Shown here: positions 36,003-46,158 of the stretch, one piece after another
Layout of the letters: each line of letters begins with the position of its first letter
Position numbering within the stretch: position 1 is the first letter of the stretch
Assembly (NCBI RefSeq): GCF_900108095.1
Contig: NZ_FNWL01000003.1
Location: 50,501 to 114,500 of the forward strand
Reading direction: 5' to 3'
DNA length: 64,000 nucleotides
DNA from: Natronorubrum sediminis
GTDB lineage: Archaea; Halobacteriota; Halobacteria; Halobacteriales; Natrialbaceae
Made by a program: the position numbers and the translations under genes
Notes under the pieces: model-generated
Seen by the model: the letters and a program-made list of their open reading frames with translations, nothing else
Databases searched by the model: none
Told to the model about the DNA's origin: nothing

Positions 36003-36109
36003 CGTCGACGGTCGGTCGGCCTCGGCAACTCAGTTTTTGTCCCAAAACACAGATCGAAAATCGACACGCGAACGTCTGAAAGTCACCGACGGCGACCGAC
36101 AGCCGCCGC

Positions 36110-37798
36110 TCAGTCGTCTGCGGGTGCGCTCGCCGCACTCGAGTCGAAGCGTTCGGCTGGCACCGTGCCGTCGTCGTTCCACTCGCGCTCCTCGTAGTAC
36201 TCGGAGAGTCCCGTTTCGAACTCCGGCACTTCGTAGGGCAGCGTGTCGTCCCCGCGGTCGAAGCCGCGCTGGTTATTGAAGTGACGCTCGAGCGAGACGA
36301 CCTCGCCGCCGAGTTCGAGGAGTTCCTCGTAGTCAGCGTCGAGGAGGGTCTCGAGGCGCTCGGGGGTCATGAAGTCCCGCGAGAACTTACAGAGGACGCC
36401 GCTGTCTTTGATCGCGTTGATGTTCTCGAGTTCGATGACCTTCGGCGGCTTGCCCTCGAGGCCGTCCTTGTCGAAGGCATCGTCGGCGTCGACGAGTGGG
36501 TACTCGTAGGGGTAGAACTCGGCGTACATGTGGTCGGCACCACGATTCGAGGTGGCGAAGGCGAGTCCCTGTCCGTTGAGGGTGCGCCCGTCGTGGGCGG
36601 GGAACTCCATGCCCTTGACCGTCCAGTTCTCGACGCCGAGTTCGTCGTGGAAGGCGTCAATTCCCTCCGCGAGCGTGTCGCCGACATCCTCGCGGTAGGC
36701 GATTTTCTCGACGAGGTCGTGGATCAGGTCGACGTTGCCGAACTCGTCTTCGCTTTCGAGGTAGGCCGCGACGACGTCGCCCGCCGAAATGGTGTCGAGG
36801 CCGAGTTCGTCACAGAGCTTGTTCGATTTCATCACGTCGACGACGTCGTCCACGCCCGAGTTCGAGCCGAACGCCATGACCGTCTCGTACTCCGGCCCTT
36901 CGGTGACGACGTCGCGCTCTTCGTCTTTCGTCGGCAGCTTGCACGCGAACGCACAGGCCGAACAGGTCCCCTTCTTGTACTTCTTCTCGGCGACGGCGTC
37001 GCCCCCAATGTCCGCTGCGCCTTCGAAGGAGAGTTCCGAGAAGTACCGCGTCGGGAGGGCTTCGACCATGTTCGCGTACTCCGTGACGGAGGTCGTTCCC
37101 GACTCCTTCATCGGGTGGTCGGCCTGGGCGGCCTCGCCGTGAATCTCCATCTGAACCGGCGGAATCTCGACTTCGTTGGTCGAGTCGCCGTCGAACGTGA
37201 TCGCCTTCACGTTCTTCGCACCGAGGACGGCTCCGAGACCGCCCCGTCCGAACGCGCGCTCACGCGAGGTCATGATCGACGCGAAGCGCACCTCGTTCTC
37301 GCCGGCGGGGCCGACGACGACCGTGTGATCTTCCTCGAGGCCGTGTTCGTCCTCGATGTACTCGCAGGTGTCAGTGACGGTCGCCTCTGCGAGATCCGGA
37401 ACGGCCTCGAACTCGACGCCCTCGTCGGTGACGTGGACGATCACCAGTTCGTCGCTCGAACCGGTAATCTCGACGGCGCTGTAGCCCGTGCCGGTGAAGT
37501 TTCGCGAGAGGAATCCTCCCGCGTTCGAGGAGAGGAGGCCGTCGGTGAGCGGCGAGACACCCGTTGCGGACATCCGGCCGGTAAAGCTCATCGTCGAGTG
37601 CTGGAGTGGTCCCGTCGCCAGATACAGACGGTTCTGGGCACCCAGCGGGTCAACGTCGAACGGAACCCGATCGTGGGCCAGTTTCGTTCCGAGCGCACGA
37701 CCACCGAGGTACGACTCGAGGACATCGTCGATATCCTCGGTGTCACTCGTTTGCTCCCCAACGTCGATCGTACACAGTGGTCCCCGGACGTGTTTCAT
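36110..37798 (-). CDS. Aldehyde ferredoxin oxidoreductase family tungsten/molybdenum enzyme
   Basis: The 562-residue protein starts MKHVRGPLCTIDVGEQ. It follows the AOR layout: N-terminal pterin-binding domain with YLGGRALGTKL and GRMSATGVSPLTDG, ERAFGRGGLGAVLGAKNVKA, and the iron-sulfur cysteines CSACAFACKLP (CxxCxxxC) plus a later Cys in GVLCKFSRDF. The enzyme would oxidise aldehydes to acids using ferredoxin and a bis-pterin W or Mo cofactor. The specific substrate is unknown. The start was set at the family N-terminus. Confidence 0.92.
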   Translation of the reverse strand: MKHVRGPLCTIDVGEQTSDTEDIDDVLESYLGGRALGTKLAHDRVPFDVDPLGAQNRLYLATGPLQHSTMSFTGRMSATGVSPLTDGLLSSNAGGFLSRNFTGTGYSAVEITGSSDELVIVHVTDEGVEFEAVPDLAEATVTDTCEYIEDEHGLEEDHTVVVGPAGENEVRFASIMTSRERAFGRGGLGAVLGAKNVKAITFDGDSTNEVEIPPVQMEIHGEAAQADHPMKESGTTSVTEYANMVEALPTRYFSELSFEGAADIGGDAVAEKKYKKGTCSACAFACKLPTKDEERDVVTEGPEYETVMAFGSNSGVDDVVDVMKSNKLCDELGLDTISAGDVVAAYLESEDEFGNVDLIHDLVEKIAYREDVGDTLAEGIDAFHDELGVENWTVKGMEFPAHDGRTLNGQGLAFATSNRGADHMYAEFYPYEYPLVDADDAFDKDGLEGKPPKVIELENINAIKDSGVLCKFSRDFMTPERLETLLDADYEELLELGGEVVSLERHFNNQRGFDRGDDTLPYEVPEFETGLSEYYEEREWNDDGTVPAERFDSSAASAPADD

Positions 37799-37939
37799 AT
37801 GGACACTAGTGCCGTCCGCGTCTGCAAAATGGTACCGGTTCCTGTCGTCGGAGCAAACAGTTGTGTGGGGTGAGTCGACTACGAACCACTCGAGTGAGTC
37901 AGCCGAGAGCCCGGAGTTCACCCTCGACTCGAGGGAGAG

Positions 37940-38212
37940 TCAGTCGGCCGAAGACGGCGTCGTCACGTCGTCTCCCGGAACGTGCGTTCGGTCGTCGAGA
38001 ACGACCTCGAGTCGGTCGTCTGCAAATAGGCGGTCGATCTGATCGTAGGTGAATCGGCCATCACACTCCGTGCCGAGGAAGGTGATGAATCGGTCGGATC
38101 GGTCGACGACGGTCGCTAGCGAATCGCCGGTTCGATAGTAGTAGCGGACCGTGGTTCCGGGGAAAAGCGCGTCGGCGGTCGTCTGGAGGGACAACGCAGG
38201 GGAAGGGACCAT
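37940..38212 (-). CDS. Haloarchaeal hypothetical protein (90 residues)
   Basis: The product begins MVPSPALSLQTTADALFPGT and contains VRYYYRTGDSLATVVDRSDR and a Cys in ECDGRFTYDQIDRLF. The composition is acidic and codon use typical, so it is likely a real gene. I recognise no family. The ATG at 38212 is preferred to a GTG four codons earlier. It lies between the AOR gene and the acyl-CoA synthetase gene, all on the same strand. Confidence 0.65.
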   Translation of the reverse strand: MVPSPALSLQTTADALFPGTTVRYYYRTGDSLATVVDRSDRFITFLGTECDGRFTYDQIDRLFADDRLEVVLDDRTHVPGDDVTTPSSAD

Positions 38213-38293
38213 ACCCGTGGACACGCGAGCACTGATATCTGTCTTGTGGATTGGGGCCGGTCGACGACGACCGTCGCCGCCAGCGCAAGCCGC

Positions 38294-40252
38294 CTACTCG
38301 TCCTCGTAGATCCGATCCACGCGGTCGTCGAACTCGTCCAAGATGACGCGGCGCTTCTTCTTCATCGTCGGCGTCAGCATCTCGTTTTCTTCCGTGAACT
38401 CCTGTGGGACGAGTTCGAAGCGCTTGATCGTCTCGTGTTTCTCGAAGTCCTCGTTGACTCGCTGGACTTCCTCGCCGACGTACTCGCGGACGCGCTCGTC
38501 GTCACACATCTCCTCGAGGTCGTCGGGGAGGTCGATGCCCTCCTCGTCAGCCCAGTCGCGGATGTGCTCCGTGTTGGGGACGACCAGCGCGCCGATGTAC
38601 TTCTCGTCGTTGCCGACGACCATACACTGCTCGACGACTTCGCTGGCCGCGAAGCCGTCCTCGATCGGCCCGGGGGCGACGTTCTTCCCCGTCGAGAGGA
38701 CGATGATCTGTTTCACTCGGTCGCGGAACTCGAGGTAGCCGTCGGGTCGAAGGTGAACGATGTCGCCGGTTCGGAACCAGCGCTCGCCGTCGTCGTCTTC
38801 CGTGAACGCCCCTTCGGTCGCGCCGGGCTTGTTCCAGTACCCCTGCGTAACGTTGGGGCCGTTGACGAGGAGTTCACCGACGTCGCCGGGATCGTCCGCA
38901 AACGCCTCCTGATCCGCGACGCTCTCGTCGACGTCCAGTTCGACGCCGGGGAGCGCCGGACCGATGGTGCCGATCTCGACCGCTTCCGGCGGGTTCGTCG
39001 AGACGACTGGCGACGTTTCGGTGAGGCCGTAGCCCTCGTAGATCGGGAGCCCCATCGCGTGGTAGAGTTGGCAAAGCTCCGGCGAGAGGCTGCCGCCGCC
39101 GCTGATCAGCAACTCGATCTCGCCGCCGAGCGCCTCGCGAACGGTCGAGAAGACCAGTTTGTCCGCGAGGCGTTGCTTCGCGTTCAGGATCGGACCCGGA
39201 GAGTCCGCTCGCTGGTACTCGACGCCGACGTCGGTCGCCCACTCGAAGATCCGTCGTTTGGCACCGGATTCGCTGGCCTGTTCGCGGATGCCGTCGTAAA
39301 TCTTCTCGTACACACGCGGAACGCTCGTCGCCGTCGTCGGCTGAACGGTCGCGAAGTCCTCTTGGAGGGTGTCCGGGTCCTCCGCGTAGGCGACGCAGGC
39401 TCCGGTCGCGAAGAGCACGAAGTGTCCAGCCGTCCGCTCGAAGACGTGTGCCAGCGGCAGGTACGACATCGCCAGCGAGTCTTCGTCGAGTGCAGGAACG
39501 TCGTCGGGTTTGTCCGGCCGCGGAGCGAACCGTTTTCGGACCGCGTTGACGTTCGAGCGAAAGTTCTTGTGGGTCAACTGGACGCCCTTGGGCTGACCCG
39601 TCGTTCCGCTCGTGTAGATCAGGCTCGCCAGGTCGTCCATCTCAGGCGCGTCGACGCGTTCCTGGTGGGCCTCGAGGTCGAACGTCTCCTCGCCGCGCTC
39701 GTAAACGTCCGCGAGGGTCATGATGTCGTCGCGGTCGTCGTAGCCCGACACTTCGTCCATCGAGACGATGAACTCGAGGTCGAGGTCGTCTTCGACCGTG
39801 AGTACCTTCTCGAGGAGGTCCTCGTTTTCGACGACGACGGCGGAGGCGTCCGGGTCGTCGAGGAGGTACTCGACCTGATCGGGCGAGGAACTCGTGTAGA
39901 CGGTGGTGATGACGGCACCCGCACTCAAGAGTGCAAAATCACACTGGGCCCACTCCATTCGCGTATTGGCGAAGAGTCCGACTCGATCGCCCTGACCGAC
40001 TCCGAGGTCGTGAAACCCTGCCGAGACATTGCGGACGATATCGCGCATCTCGGAGTAAGAAATCGAGCGAAACTCGCCGGAATCGGCGGCCGGAAGGACC
40101 GAATCGGTCAACGACCGGTCGTAGATTCCGCCCTTGTACTGCTGGGCCGGCCGGTTCGCGTTCCGTTCGACGGTATCCTCGAACAGGCGGCCAAGTGTCG
40201 TCTCCCCGATTACCTCGTCCTCGTACTCTCGTTCGGCATCCCGCCAACTCAT
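38294..40252 (-). CDS. Long-chain acyl-CoA synthetase (AMP-binding)
   Basis: The 652-residue adenylate-forming enzyme begins MSWRDAEREYEDEVIGE. It has the P-loop SLIYTSGTTGQPKGVQLTHK, A5 YEGYGLTETSP, and the C-terminal WFRTGDIVHLRPDGYLEF and DRVKQIIVLSTGKNVAPGPIE. Catalytic Lys would be in the MKKKRRV segment. It activates fatty acids to acyl-CoA for beta-oxidation or lipid remodelling. The thiolase 0.5 kb upstream on the same strand fits fatty-acid or polyester metabolism. Confidence 0.93.
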   Translation of the reverse strand: MSWRDAEREYEDEVIGETTLGRLFEDTVERNANRPAQQYKGGIYDRSLTDSVLPAADSGEFRSISYSEMRDIVRNVSAGFHDLGVGQGDRVGLFANTRMEWAQCDFALLSAGAVITTVYTSSSPDQVEYLLDDPDASAVVVENEDLLEKVLTVEDDLDLEFIVSMDEVSGYDDRDDIMTLADVYERGEETFDLEAHQERVDAPEMDDLASLIYTSGTTGQPKGVQLTHKNFRSNVNAVRKRFAPRPDKPDDVPALDEDSLAMSYLPLAHVFERTAGHFVLFATGACVAYAEDPDTLQEDFATVQPTTATSVPRVYEKIYDGIREQASESGAKRRIFEWATDVGVEYQRADSPGPILNAKQRLADKLVFSTVREALGGEIELLISGGGSLSPELCQLYHAMGLPIYEGYGLTETSPVVSTNPPEAVEIGTIGPALPGVELDVDESVADQEAFADDPGDVGELLVNGPNVTQGYWNKPGATEGAFTEDDDGERWFRTGDIVHLRPDGYLEFRDRVKQIIVLSTGKNVAPGPIEDGFAASEVVEQCMVVGNDEKYIGALVVPNTEHIRDWADEEGIDLPDDLEEMCDDERVREYVGEEVQRVNEDFEKHETIKRFELVPQEFTEENEMLTPTMKKKRRVILDEFDDRVDRIYEDE

Positions 40253-40674
40253 ATACGTGTGACAGTACCTGCCGTGCGATAAAACGTGCTGAAACTCCAG
40301 CAATATTCATCGGCGTTTATTCGTCTCGAGAACAACGTTTCCAGCCCTGAAGCCGCCGAAATAGCCGTATCCCTGAGTGGTATCGTTTGGCTGATGGTTT
40401 GGCAGGATACTTCGAGTCTGCGCGCGAACAGTGAGGACAGGACGGTCCCAACCGATTTGCTCACTCACGGTGTTCGTTCGCGTATCCACCGGAAGACGCG
40501 TACGTCTTCCGAGCCTTCGCTCGCGTACTCGCGAAGACCTCGCACGCTAGCGTCGATCAGTTCTCGCCGGTGCTCGAACGTGATCGAGAGCGCGCGCCAA
40601 CCGCCTCCCCTTCCCCCTCTGAGAAACCCGTTCGAACTTCGCGGTTCTCGGCCGTTGGCCTCCGAACCGCGCCG

Positions 40675-40708
40675 TAGTTGACGTCGAACTCGATCGCTGC
40701 TCCCTGAC
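40675..40708 (-). repeat. 34-bp copy of the thiolase 3' end
   Basis: These 34 bases are identical to 40797-40830, which encode the last residues of the thiolase (GAAIEFDVN) and its stop region. The copies lie 122 bp apart in direct orientation, leaving a second, detached gene end. Confidence 0.85.
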
Positions 40709-40712
40709 GCAC

Positions 40713-40783
40713 CCACCTTTTGTCTCGGCCGACTCGCTCGCGTCGCTCACTCGCGGCCTCGCAAAACCTGGACCAAAAGGTGG
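40713..40783. repeat. 10-bp inverted repeat with 51-nt loop
   Basis: CCACCTTTTG (40713-40722) pairs perfectly with CAAAAGGTGG (40774-40783). The unit lies between the two thiolase-end copies. The loop is Cys-Gly-rich in base terms (repeated ctcg/gcgg). Confidence 0.65.
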
Positions 40784-40795
40784 AAACTGCAATCC

Positions 40796-41932
40796 TTAGT
40801 TGACGTCGAACTCGATCGCTGCTCCCTGACCGAAGCCGACGCAGAGCGTCGCCAGTCCGAGGCCGCCGCCGCGTTTCTGGAGTTCGTGAATCAGCGTCAC
40901 TGGCAGGCGCGCACCGGAGGCACCCAGCGGGTGGCCGATGGCGATTGCGCCGCCGTTGACGTTGAATCGGTCGGGGTCGATGCCGAGTTCGTCACGCGAG
41001 TACAGCGACTGACTTGCGAACGCCTCGTTGAGTTCGACCAGTTCGTACTCGTCGATGTCACGCCCGTTTCGCTCGAGGAGCCCTTCCGTCGCCGGGACTG
41101 GGCCGATTCCCATGACGGTTGGATCGACGCCCGCGACGTTGTTCATGCCGACCTCGGCCATGATCTCGAGGTCGTTCTCTTCGGCAAACTCCTCGCTGGT
41201 GATGAGTAGCGCGGAGGCACCGTCGGAGATCTGAGAGGCGTTTCCGGGCGTAACGGAGCCGTCGGATTTGAAGACGGTCGGCAGTTCGGCGAGTTTCTCG
41301 GCAGTCGTGCCGGGGCGGATGCCCTCGTCTTCGGAGACGGTCTCTTCGTCGGTTTCGATCGGGACGATCTCGTCGTCGAAGCGGCCTTCTTCGGTGGCTT
41401 TCTCGGCGTTTTGCTGGCTGCGGGCGGCGTACTCGTCTTGTTCCTCGCGGCTGACGCCGTACTCCTCGGCGACCTTCTCGGCGGTCATCCCCATCTGGAG
41501 TTCGCCGACGTTGTAGAGTTCGGCCAGTCGCGGGTGAATGTCCGACATGCCGTCGCCCATCGGGACGCGGCTCATGCTCTCGACACCGCCGGCGATGATG
41601 GCGTCGCGGTTGCCCGCGGCGATGGCGTCCGAAGCGGAGATAACCGACTGCATCGAGGAGGCACACCAGCGGTTGATCGTCGTCGCGGGGACGCTCTCGC
41701 CCAGTTCCGAGAGGAGGGCGATGACGCGAGCGAGGTTGTTGTCCTGTTCGCCGCGTTGCTGGGCGCAGCCCCACATCAGATCGTCGATGTCCTCGCCAGA
41801 CAGTCCAGTCTCGGCGAGAATTTCGTCGATGAGCGGCACGGAGAGATCCTCGCTGCGGAGATCGGCGTACACACCGTCTTCTTTCCCCTGCGGGGTTCGT
41901 ACAGCCTTCACCACGACTGGTGTCTGTGACAT
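40796..41932 (-). CDS. Thiolase (acetyl-CoA C-acyltransferase)
   Basis: The 378-residue thiolase has the acyl-accepting Cys in [14 protein letters not shown], the conserved [18 protein letters not shown] with catalytic His, cut here into VNGGAIAIG and HPLGASGAR, and the second Cys in [11 protein letters not shown]. It cleaves 3-ketoacyl-CoA or condenses acetyl-CoA. The start [20 protein letters not shown] is the family start. Confidence 0.94.
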   Translation of the reverse strand: MSQTPVVVKAVRTPQGKEDGVYADLRSEDLSVPLIDEILAETGLSGEDIDDLMWGCAQQRGEQDNNLARVIALLSELGESVPATTINRWCASSMQSVISASDAIAAGNRDAIIAGGVESMSRVPMGDGMSDIHPRLAELYNVGELQMGMTAEKVAEEYGVSREEQDEYAARSQQNAEKATEEGRFDDEIVPIETDEETVSEDEGIRPGTTAEKLAELPTVFKSDGSVTPGNASQISDGASALLITSEEFAEENDLEIMAEVGMNNVAGVDPTVMGIGPVPATEGLLERNGRDIDEYELVELNEAFASQSLYSRDELGIDPDRFNVNGGAIAIGHPLGASGARLPVTLIHELQKRGGGLGLATLCVGFGQGAAIEFDVN

Positions 41933-42053
41933 ACTCTAGCGAATAACCCTCGTAAACTTAAATCCGGTCGAACTGCCGTACACAGGCTAGGTGTTTACGC
42001 CAAATGCGACCCACTGCCGGTCGGACCGTCCCGCTCGCCTCAAACCGAGTTCG

Positions 42054-43517
42054 CTATCGAGTCTGCTCGTGATCCGGAAGGTGAACCGTCATCCGATGCT
42101 CGTCCGAGGGTCTGTTCGGTACCTTCACCGTTCGCTCGAGGCCGTCTCCGTCTCGTGACACGCCCGTCACGGAGACGACGTCGTCCGGCGGATCGGCCGC
42201 TGGAATGTGCGTGTTGATCCCGGTCAGAAACGGCAGTGCCTGAAACGCGGGCACCGGCTGCGTAACGTCGGTCTCACCGTCTTCGCCGGCGTCGAACACC
42301 ATCGGCGTCACGATGCCGTCCTCGAGCGGGGCCGTCGCATCGGTGAGTACGCTCGTCTCGTCGATCAGGAGTTCGTCGCTGGCGTCGCCCTGGTCGGCCC
42401 ACCACTCCTTGTCGCGGTTGATCACCAAGGCGGTGTGATCGGGACCGCGGTCGACGAGTTCGTCAGTGAGGCCGCCGGGTTCGCCGACGAGCAATCGAAC
42501 GAAGCCGTTGCTCCGGAGTTCGGGCTGGCGGTAAACGTGGCTGCTCACGCCGTTGCACTCGCGCACGACGAACTCGTGGTGGTCGGTTCCGTCGACTTCG
42601 AGTGGCCCCCACCGACCGTCGTCTTTTATCGTTTGCGTCGCAACCGTCTCTTCTCGAGCGCCCGTCTTCGGGTTGATCGCGTACACCTCGAGGGTAGCGC
42701 CCTCGAGACCGACGTTGTCGGGGAATACGAGCGCTCGACCAGACACGGTAACCTCGTCAGCGGGTTCAGGTTCGATCTGGGTCGTCTCCGGCGGGTCGTC
42801 GGTCAGGAACTCGTAGATTGCTCCGAACGCCTCCTCGCTGGTGGCGACTTCGACGTGGCCTTGCTCGAAGAACTCGTTCTTTGCGCCACCGATTTCGGCG
42901 TCTTCGTTGCCGAGCGCCCAGAGGGCGAGCGTGGGGACGCCACCCGGTGGGGAATCGGCCTCCCTCCCGTCGATGTTGACGTAGTTTGCGACCGATTCGG
43001 CACGGTCCGGATCGGCGAGATAGCTCTGGAGCACCTGTGTCCCGAGGGAGTGGGCCAGCACGTCAACGCCGTCGGCACCCGTCTCCGCCAGCAGGCGTTC
43101 GACTCGCTCGTGGACGCCCGCGATAACGTCCGCTTGGATTTCCTCGAACGCGAGGCTGTCGTACTCGTAGGCGGCGAGGTACTCCTGTGGATATCCGTTG
43201 CTCGTAAAGCGCATCGCCTGCGATTCGAACTGTGTCGCCGACCCCATGCCGCCGTGGACGAAGAGAACGGGTCGGTCCGGGCCGTCCGATTTTGGCTTCT
43301 CGTCTTCCTCGTCCGATTTCGACTCCTCGGTGTCGTCTTTCTTGCCGTCCCCGTCACCGGTTCCGTCGTCGCTACTCGAGTCGTCTCCGTCGTCTCCCTC
43401 GGCGTCGTCGCTGGTACCGCTCGCACAGCCTGCAAGTGCCGCCAGTCCACCGACACTCGCTGTGACACCGGCCAGTTCGAGAAGTCGCCGCCGCGATTGT
43501 GCGTTCTCATCGGTCAT
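42054..43517 (-). CDS. Tat lipoprotein with lipase-like alpha/beta-hydrolase domain
   Basis: The 487-residue protein begins with a twin-arginine signal (QSRRRLLELAG) and lipobox LAGCASG, so it is exported and lipid-anchored. A linker of about 50 residues rich in Asp/Ser/Lys follows. The hydrolase domain has PVLFVHGGMGSATQFE (oxyanion region) and the nucleophile elbow LAHSLGTQVLQ. The elbow has Ala in place of the first Gly of GxSxG. The C-terminal 230 residues are beta-rich. It is similar to haloarchaeal secreted lipases/esterases; substrate is unknown. Confidence 0.85.
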   Translation of the reverse strand: MTDENAQSRRRLLELAGVTASVGGLAALAGCASGTSDDAEGDDGDDSSSDDGTGDGDGKKDDTEESKSDEEDEKPKSDGPDRPVLFVHGGMGSATQFESQAMRFTSNGYPQEYLAAYEYDSLAFEEIQADVIAGVHERVERLLAETGADGVDVLAHSLGTQVLQSYLADPDRAESVANYVNIDGREADSPPGGVPTLALWALGNEDAEIGGAKNEFFEQGHVEVATSEEAFGAIYEFLTDDPPETTQIEPEPADEVTVSGRALVFPDNVGLEGATLEVYAINPKTGAREETVATQTIKDDGRWGPLEVDGTDHHEFVVRECNGVSSHVYRQPELRSNGFVRLLVGEPGGLTDELVDRGPDHTALVINRDKEWWADQGDASDELLIDETSVLTDATAPLEDGIVTPMVFDAGEDGETDVTQPVPAFQALPFLTGINTHIPAADPPDDVVSVTGVSRDGDGLERTVKVPNRPSDEHRMTVHLPDHEQTR

Positions 43518-43746
43518 GATACGCCAGTAGTATTAACGAATTTCAATAAAGTAATCAACTGGTTACCGACTGTCGTTCTCGTGGCCATCAGTTACTACTC
43601 GAGTGGGCCAGTCACGGTTCAATCCCGTGCGTCGTTGTCTGGTGGGTGCAGGATTCCCAATACGTTCGGAGGGAACGGATTTCGCGGAGACGGCGACCCT
43701 TCCCTCGAGAACAACGCTTATCCCGAATTGCTGGCAATACGCGGCT

Positions 43747-44646
43747 ATGGACGAGGACGGATTATCTGCCGCTCGAGACGACGCCGACGATGAACCGGCG
43801 TCCGATCCCGATCACGACGCCGAATCTCCCTCCGAATCGAACGCGAGTGCTGTGGCGGCTGACACGCCTGCCGAGAAGGGCACGTCGGACGAGATGCTCG
43901 AGGACACCGACGAGAGAAGCGACGAGTCGGATGCTGTGGATGCGCACGGCGATGAGGTGGCTACTGGCGGCAAGCAGCCGACCGACAACGACGCGGAGGA
44001 CCGTCCGGCCAACGGCGACGCAGCCGATAGCCCGGTCGACGGTGAATCGAACGACAATCGACCGGCCGACGACGATCGAGAGGATGAGGCGGTGGTCGAA
44101 ACCGAGTCGTCCTCGATGCCGAGCGTGCCCGACACCGAGCCGGAAGCGAGTGACGTACCCGAGGACGTCCAGAAGTACGCGCGCTTCACGAAGATGGACG
44201 GCGCGCAGTACGAGCGCGTCAACGAGTTCCTGCGCGATCGAACGTACATCACGGCTCGAGAGTGGGCGATCGCCCGTCTCTGTTCTGACTTCCGGACCGA
44301 AACCGGCGTCGAGATGACCAAAATCGGCGAGAACCTCCCTGAACTCGTCCCCTTCATGACCGACACCTACACTCCACAGGCCGTCAACCAGGCCCGTTCG
44401 TCGTTCGAGGAGAAGGTTCGGACGGCCGGCGCGACCTTCCTCTACGGCGCGATGTGTGACTTCTTCACCGCCGAGGAACTCGACGACGTCATGTACGAGT
44501 CGACGGAGGTCGCGAAGTTCTTACTCGAGGTCGAAGGCGTCGACCTCTCCGTCGAGGACGAACTCGAGGCCGAAGAACGGATCTCGAGCGTGATGCGCGA
44601 CGTTCGCGAGGCGAGTGAGCAACTCCGAGAAGAAGACGACGCCTGA
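43747..44646 (+). CDS. Haloarchaeal hypothetical protein with acidic disordered N-terminus (DUF5806-like)
   Basis: The 299-residue protein has about 140 N-terminal residues of Asp/Glu/Ser/Ala-rich disordered sequence, then a conserved domain: DVQKYARFTKMDGAQYERVN, REWAIARLCSDFRTETGVEM, YTPQAVNQARSSFEEKVR and FLYGAMCDFFTAEELDDV. I recall this C-terminal domain as DUF5806. It may be a regulatory protein, but no DNA-binding motif is certain. The start is at the first ATG giving the acidic tail. Confidence 0.82.
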   Translation: MDEDGLSAARDDADDEPASDPDHDAESPSESNASAVAADTPAEKGTSDEMLEDTDERSDESDAVDAHGDEVATGGKQPTDNDAEDRPANGDAADSPVDGESNDNRPADDDREDEAVVETESSSMPSVPDTEPEASDVPEDVQKYARFTKMDGAQYERVNEFLRDRTYITAREWAIARLCSDFRTETGVEMTKIGENLPELVPFMTDTYTPQAVNQARSSFEEKVRTAGATFLYGAMCDFFTAEELDDVMYESTEVAKFLLEVEGVDLSVEDELEAEERISSVMRDVREASEQLREEDDA

Positions 44647-45008
44647 GCCGATTGCTCTCGTCGTCGACTAACGAGTGCCTGCCCGTCGTTGTTCGTACGC
44701 GAACAGTCTCGTTCGCGTGGTAGGTGCTCCGTTCCGGGTCGTGTGGCACTGCGTTCTCGAGGTGCGCGATTCGTCGCTCGCGGGCCCTCGCCTGCTCGAG
44801 TCGAGTCCGTCTGTCTCGAGTATCGATGAGTTTTCGAGCGGACCGATAGCAACCACCGGGGAGTGGTTTCTTCGTCCCCCTACGAATCGTGTCACACTAC
44901 CACACTGTCCGTCATGTACTCAACAACTATCGAGCAGACAGTTGCTCACAATCAGATAGTCTCTAGCGGACTCGATACAATCACGAATCGGACGTAAATT
45001 TTCATCGG
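44647..45008. other. Intergenic stretch without a supported gene
   Basis: The open frames are Arg/Thr/Ser-rich and irregular. The last 60 nt before the next gene are AT-rich and hold promoter-like DNA. Nothing else is recognised. Confidence 0.5.
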
Positions 45009-45968
45009 ATGACGACAAATACAACTGCTAGTGACGAACGAACGACTGACGAGGTCGACGGTACTGATCCGGCTGACGGAGCGAGCGACGCGAGCGTCAC
45101 TCGACGACGCGCGCTACACATGGGCGGCGTCGTCGGTCTCGGTGGCCTGCTCGGCGGGATCGGTGTGGGATCGGACACTGCGGCGGCGTCCCGTGACTCG
45201 AGTTCGGTTGTCCATCTCGATTACGACGACTACGACGACTGGAGCGACATCTACCGGGTGTCGAACGGCAACAGCGACGCCCTGTCGCTCGTCGCGTCGC
45301 CGACGTACTCGGGCGAGCGCGCGTTACAACTTCAGGTTTCTGAGGGCGACCACTGGGGTGTGAGCACCCAATACGACTTCGAGGACGGTTTGCTCGAACT
45401 CAACGGGCGCGTGCGCTTTGCGCTCAACACGAACTGGTCGATGGACGGACGTAACTACGCGAACTGTCGTCTCTGGAACTGTGCGATTTCCCACGGTGAG
45501 GGCAGCGCAGGTAGCGGCGATACCGACGGGACGAACGGCTGGAGTAACCGCCTGTACGTGACGAGTCGCGGAACGAATCCTGACGGCCCGTTCCACCTGC
45601 TCTCGAACACGTACCACATGGATCACCCCGGCTGGGGCGATCAGGACTATCTCATCGACGGCGAACCGGAGGCGATCGCCGCACCCGAGATCGAACCGGG
45701 TACGTGGTACGAATTCGAGTACTACGTCGCCGTGAATACGATCGCGGCCGGCATGGCGATTCCAAACGGCGTCGTTCGCTACTGGCTGGATGACGAACTC
45801 ATCTACGACCGCGGTGACTTCCGGTTCACGACGGACCAGGAGAACAATATCATCGACTCGAACGGTCCCGTCGGCCACTACGGCGGAACCTACACTGCAC
45901 CCCAGAACCTCTACGCTTACTACGACGACCACTCGATGGCACTCGATAGTACGTTCTGTGATTGTTAA
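45009..45968 (+). CDS. Tat-secreted jelly-roll protein, possible polysaccharide lyase
   Basis: The 319-residue protein has a twin-arginine signal (VTRRRALHMGGVVGLGGLLG), an Asp-rich mature start and a beta-sandwich body with LNGRVRFALNTNWSM, FHLLSNTYHMDHPGW, WYEFEYYVAVNTI and VRYWLDDELIYDRGDFRF. The pattern is like concanavalin-like polysaccharide lyases or carbohydrate-binding folds (PL14/PL20 type). Two Cys at the C-terminus (CDC) and two in CRLWNCAIS may form disulfides. No catalytic residue is certain. Confidence 0.75.
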   Translation: MTTNTTASDERTTDEVDGTDPADGASDASVTRRRALHMGGVVGLGGLLGGIGVGSDTAAASRDSSSVVHLDYDDYDDWSDIYRVSNGNSDALSLVASPTYSGERALQLQVSEGDHWGVSTQYDFEDGLLELNGRVRFALNTNWSMDGRNYANCRLWNCAISHGEGSAGSGDTDGTNGWSNRLYVTSRGTNPDGPFHLLSNTYHMDHPGWGDQDYLIDGEPEAIAAPEIEPGTWYEFEYYVAVNTIAAGMAIPNGVVRYWLDDELIYDRGDFRFTTDQENNIIDSNGPVGHYGGTYTAPQNLYAYYDDHSMALDSTFCDC

Positions 45969-46158
45969 CTCACAACACGCACGTAGCCGCTGACGGAGCG
46001 AAACGCGGTCGTTCGTCGAACAACTGATTTCGCCACACGCGAATGGCCACTGTTCGAATTCGTCGACCGAGGGACAACGGACGGTTCAGACGTCTGTCCC
46101 GTCGGTCGGTCCACGTCTACTACGACAGGCAACCCGTTACTCGAGCGCGGAATCGACC

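Larger units (their letters stand above)
40253..40795. other. Intergenic stretch with repeats, no supported gene
   Basis: The first part is ordinary spacer with AT-rich promoter-like DNA before the synthetase gene. The second part (40675-40783) contains a copy of the end of the thiolase gene and an inverted repeat. Open frames are Arg/Ser-rich and not convincing. Confidence 0.55.

Noticed and set aside
36281-37873. Long open frames antisense to the AOR gene, the acyl-CoA synthetase (38246-40282), serS (24647-25888) and the lipase-like gene (42207-43793)
   Set aside because: All are antisense to well-recognised genes, without motifs or promoters.
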